Below, in pieces: positions 61,485 to 62,969 of a stretch of DNA of 62,969 bases (positions are counted from its first letter, which is position 1; every line of letters starts with the position of its first letter). Position numbers and translations under genes: made by a program. Origin of the DNA: Desulfobacteraceae bacterium (lineage in GTDB: Bacteria; Desulfobacterota; Desulfobacteria; Desulfobacterales; Desulfobacteraceae); the NCBI GenBank assembly GCA_004796375.1, contig QZLA01000298.1:1-62969 (forward strand), read 5' to 3'. Under the pieces are notes generated by a model, which saw only the letters and a program-made list of their open reading frames with translations, made no database searches and was not told the origin of the DNA.

Positions 61485-61886
61485 TTTTAACTCCTTTCAA
61501 TACAAGTCTTTTAATTGCTGAGCAAAATAATAAAAACAATATATCGATACTGCAATTGATCTGCGATGAAACGTGGAAAACGATGGATAGACTTTAAAAA
61601 CATGTGATGGTTGGTTTGTTACTTCAGCAACTGAAATAGCCAGACTTGCCGGCACTGCTGCTGGAATGGGTTAACCTGTTTTCGAACAATAACATCGGTT
61701 GAACGCTATTATAGACTTTTCGGTTCTGGACGACAGTATTGCCACTGAGTAGATATTTATCAGTGAACGCGAAACTTGTCCTAATTCTTGAAAAAGAATA
61801 AAATTTCAAATAGTTGAAATTTTCAATAAAAACAGATACGGTCCTTTATATTGCAACAGAATTGCCGTCAAAAGGAGGAGAAAACC
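61485..61886. other. AT-rich gap before the DUF4124 gene
   Basis: This 402-base divergent region has no convincing gene. It holds the 10-bp palindrome described at 61800 and AT-rich stretches where promoters of both flanking genes must lie, but no clear hexamer pair was found. Confidence 0.4.
61800..61823. repeat. Perfect 10-bp inverted repeat upstream of the DUF4124 gene
   Basis: AAAATTTCAA (61800-61809) and TTGAAATTTT (61814-61823) are perfect complements around ATAG. It lies 64 bases before the start at 61887, so it could be an operator for a dimeric regulator or an AT-rich hairpin. Confidence 0.5.
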
Positions 61887-62486
61887 ATGACCAAAAGGAT
61901 ACTTGGATTGATCATCTTTTTCCTGGCGTTCATCTTATTACCGGCCATTTCCTTTTCAGACTATTATCAATGGCAGGATGAACAGGGTGTATGGCATTTT
62001 ACTAACACTCCTCCACCAGAATCAACCACCTTTGATACCGTGGAAACCGTTGAAACCCCTCCTGAACCAGCTGCAAAACCGATGCAGTTTATACCACATG
62101 AGCCTGAAGATAATCAGGAAGATGACTTTGAGGATGAAGATGAGCAAGTCGTTGACAATTCGTCGATTCTTGAAGGGCGGCGTGAGTTTTACCTCGAAGT
62201 GGATAAAGGCGCAAAAATAATCGAAACGCTGCAGTTAGAGCCTAAAGAGAAGCAAAGACTCTCCATTCAAGCCTCAAAAAAAACGTATGTGGGCTATTAT
62301 ACCGACATTCCAAATGAGGATATGCGCAGATGCGGGTATTGCATTAAGCTCAAGCAAGAGGGCATTAGAGCTTCAGTTGAATCTCCCAGCGGAGGGCAGG
62401 ATTTATTCCCAAGAAACGGAACCATCAGCTTCTTTATTGAGAACCTCGCCTCTTTTCCTGTTGCGGTTGAGGTTTACAGGCAATAA
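61887..62486 (+). CDS. Exported DUF4124-domain protein
   Basis: The ATG at 61887 has AAAGGAGG upstream; the frame extends back to 61851 without a site. The product is 199 residues. A signal peptide (ILGLIIFFLAFILLPAISFS) is followed by the DUF4124 motif YYQWQDEQGVWHFTNTPP, a Pro/Glu-rich acidic linker (DDFEDEDEQ) and a C-terminal beta domain (about 110-199) with two cysteines. DUF4124 proteins are small periplasmic proteins of unknown role. It is convergent with tmRNA. Confidence 0.85.
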   Translation: MTKRILGLIIFFLAFILLPAISFSDYYQWQDEQGVWHFTNTPPPESTTFDTVETVETPPEPAAKPMQFIPHEPEDNQEDDFEDEDEQVVDNSSILEGRREFYLEVDKGAKIIETLQLEPKEKQRLSIQASKKTYVGYYTDIPNEDMRRCGYCIKLKQEGIRASVESPSGGQDLFPRNGTISFFIENLASFPVAVEVYRQ

Positions 62487-62843
62487 TAGCTACACCCGGA
62501 TTGATGAAAACGGCATGAATTGAATTCTCCCCCTGAACAATTCTCACCAGACTTCACATATTGACGCGATCAACATTCATTTACAGAAATGCCGCTTCTG
62601 AGCTGCCAAACAAGAACGACCCCACCAATGTAAACCGTCCTCTGGCCTAATGTTATACACAAGCAGTAATGAAATTTTTTGATGAAAGATCAAACTATCA
62701 TTGAAGTTGATTTTGATGAGTGAGAAACGGGAAGTTTTAAGTTTTCCAACAACTGTTTGCACAGTAAACCACCTTGCACATGTTTTGCACATGCAAAATG
62801 GTTTGTAAGTCTGTCATAATCAATTGATTTTATAAGATTTTTT
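62487..62843. other. Convergent gap between the DUF4124 gene and tmRNA
   Basis: No gene is supported here. TTTTGCA (62783-62789) and TGCAAAA (62792-62798) pair closely, and AAACCA/TGGTTT flank them, which may form the downstream hairpin of tmRNA on the minus strand; no U-run follows, so the assignment is weak. Confidence 0.35.
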
Positions 62844-62969
62844 TGGTGGAGGCGGCGGGAGTTGAACCCGCGTCCGAAAACATTCACACCAGGCTTCTAC
62901 ATACTTATCCTGAATTTTACAATTTGCTGAAGTGCCCCCTCCAGGATGGCTTCACTCCAGTATAGCCTG
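62844..62969 (-). ncRNA. ssrA: tmRNA (SsrA), 3' part, cut by the window edge
   Basis: The minus strand ends with an encoded CCA at 62844 preceded by the acceptor strand GCCTCCA and the T-arm GCGGGTTCAACTCCCGC, with the T-loop sequence TTCAACT, and upstream TGTAGAAGCCTGGTGTGAA and TTTTCGGACGCGG, all typical of tmRNA 3' ends. The 5' half, including the tag-reading frame, is beyond the right edge. It directs trans-translation of stalled ribosomes with SmpB. Confidence 0.95.

Noticed and set aside
61624-61809. Minus-strand frame of 61 codons
   Set aside because: AT-rich, weak composition, no ribosome site, and it runs into the palindrome.
62690-62887. Minus-strand frame of 65 codons at the right edge
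   Set aside because: It begins inside tmRNA and uses its acceptor and T-arm sequences as codons.
62844-62969. tmRNA 3' end as an integration attachment site
   Set aside because: SsrA genes are common phage targets, but no integrase, no second copy of the 3' end and no island-like gene content are seen inside the window; the side beyond the edge cannot be checked.

Overview
This is a chromosomal window from a Gram-negative bacterium. The gene content fits Desulfobacterota, most likely a sulfate reducer of the Desulfobacterales: pyruvate phosphate dikinase with its own regulator, many PilZ/GGDEF and receiver proteins, MshEN-type pilus ATPases, TTG starts, and large signal-peptide proteins with animal-like repeats. 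That placement is an inference from style and content; the only classical marker gene is the 3' part of tmRNA at the right edge. No transposase, integrase, CRISPR array, tRNA or rRNA was recognised.

Left part (1-22.4 kb): cell surface and export. A partial LVIVD-repeat protein and an RCC1-type propeller with exact 150-bp repeats are followed by a MoxR / DUF58 / transglutaminase operon on the minus strand. A five-gene plus-strand block (7073-14135) then encodes two paralogous CsgG-like proteins flanking a 1165-residue secreted protein (helical region, EGF-like and Dickkopf-like cysteine repeats, Big-like domain) and a small secreted protein, closed by another secreted protein and a strong hairpin. 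Directly downstream, with its own promoter-like sequence, is a tripartite efflux/export operon (TolC-like protein, lipoprotein fusion protein, MacB-type ATPase and permease). A YcgR-like PilZ protein and a fibronectin/beta-helix surface protein follow.

Middle (22.5-40.4 kb): a type IV pilin with a good sigma-54 promoter; a pilus-type ATPase carrying an N-terminal MshEN-like domain and a C-terminal cyclic-nucleotide-binding domain; an ABC-F protein; pyruvate phosphate dikinase convergent with an operon that begins with its kinase/phosphotransferase regulator and ends with an apparently exported receiver-domain protein; a DUF503 protein, an ArfB-like GGQ protein, an acetyltransferase, a DUF3482 GTPase / DUF2868 membrane pair behind a potassium channel, and a GGDEF-PilZ protein.

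Right part (40.4-62.97 kb): a long minus-strand run, probably one or two transcripts, holds a receiver-TPR protein, a MaoC dehydratase, a CtpA protease and a second, larger MoxR operon (three membrane proteins, MoxR, DUF58 and two von Willebrand factor A proteins). Then come an unknown membrane protein, a tiny cysteine-repeat protein, a hybrid histidine kinase, a Tat-exported metallo-beta-lactamase-fold hydrolase, several small membrane or PilZ proteins, HMG-CoA lyase, a DUF4124 protein and tmRNA.

The best candidate for an undescribed system is the CsgG-pair/giant-repeat-protein block with the adjacent tripartite exporter (7073-19166). Secondary candidates are the pilus ATPase that joins two nucleotide-sensing domains, the receiver-domain protein with a lipoprotein signal, and a short hydrophobic C-terminal tail shared by two unrelated surface proteins.
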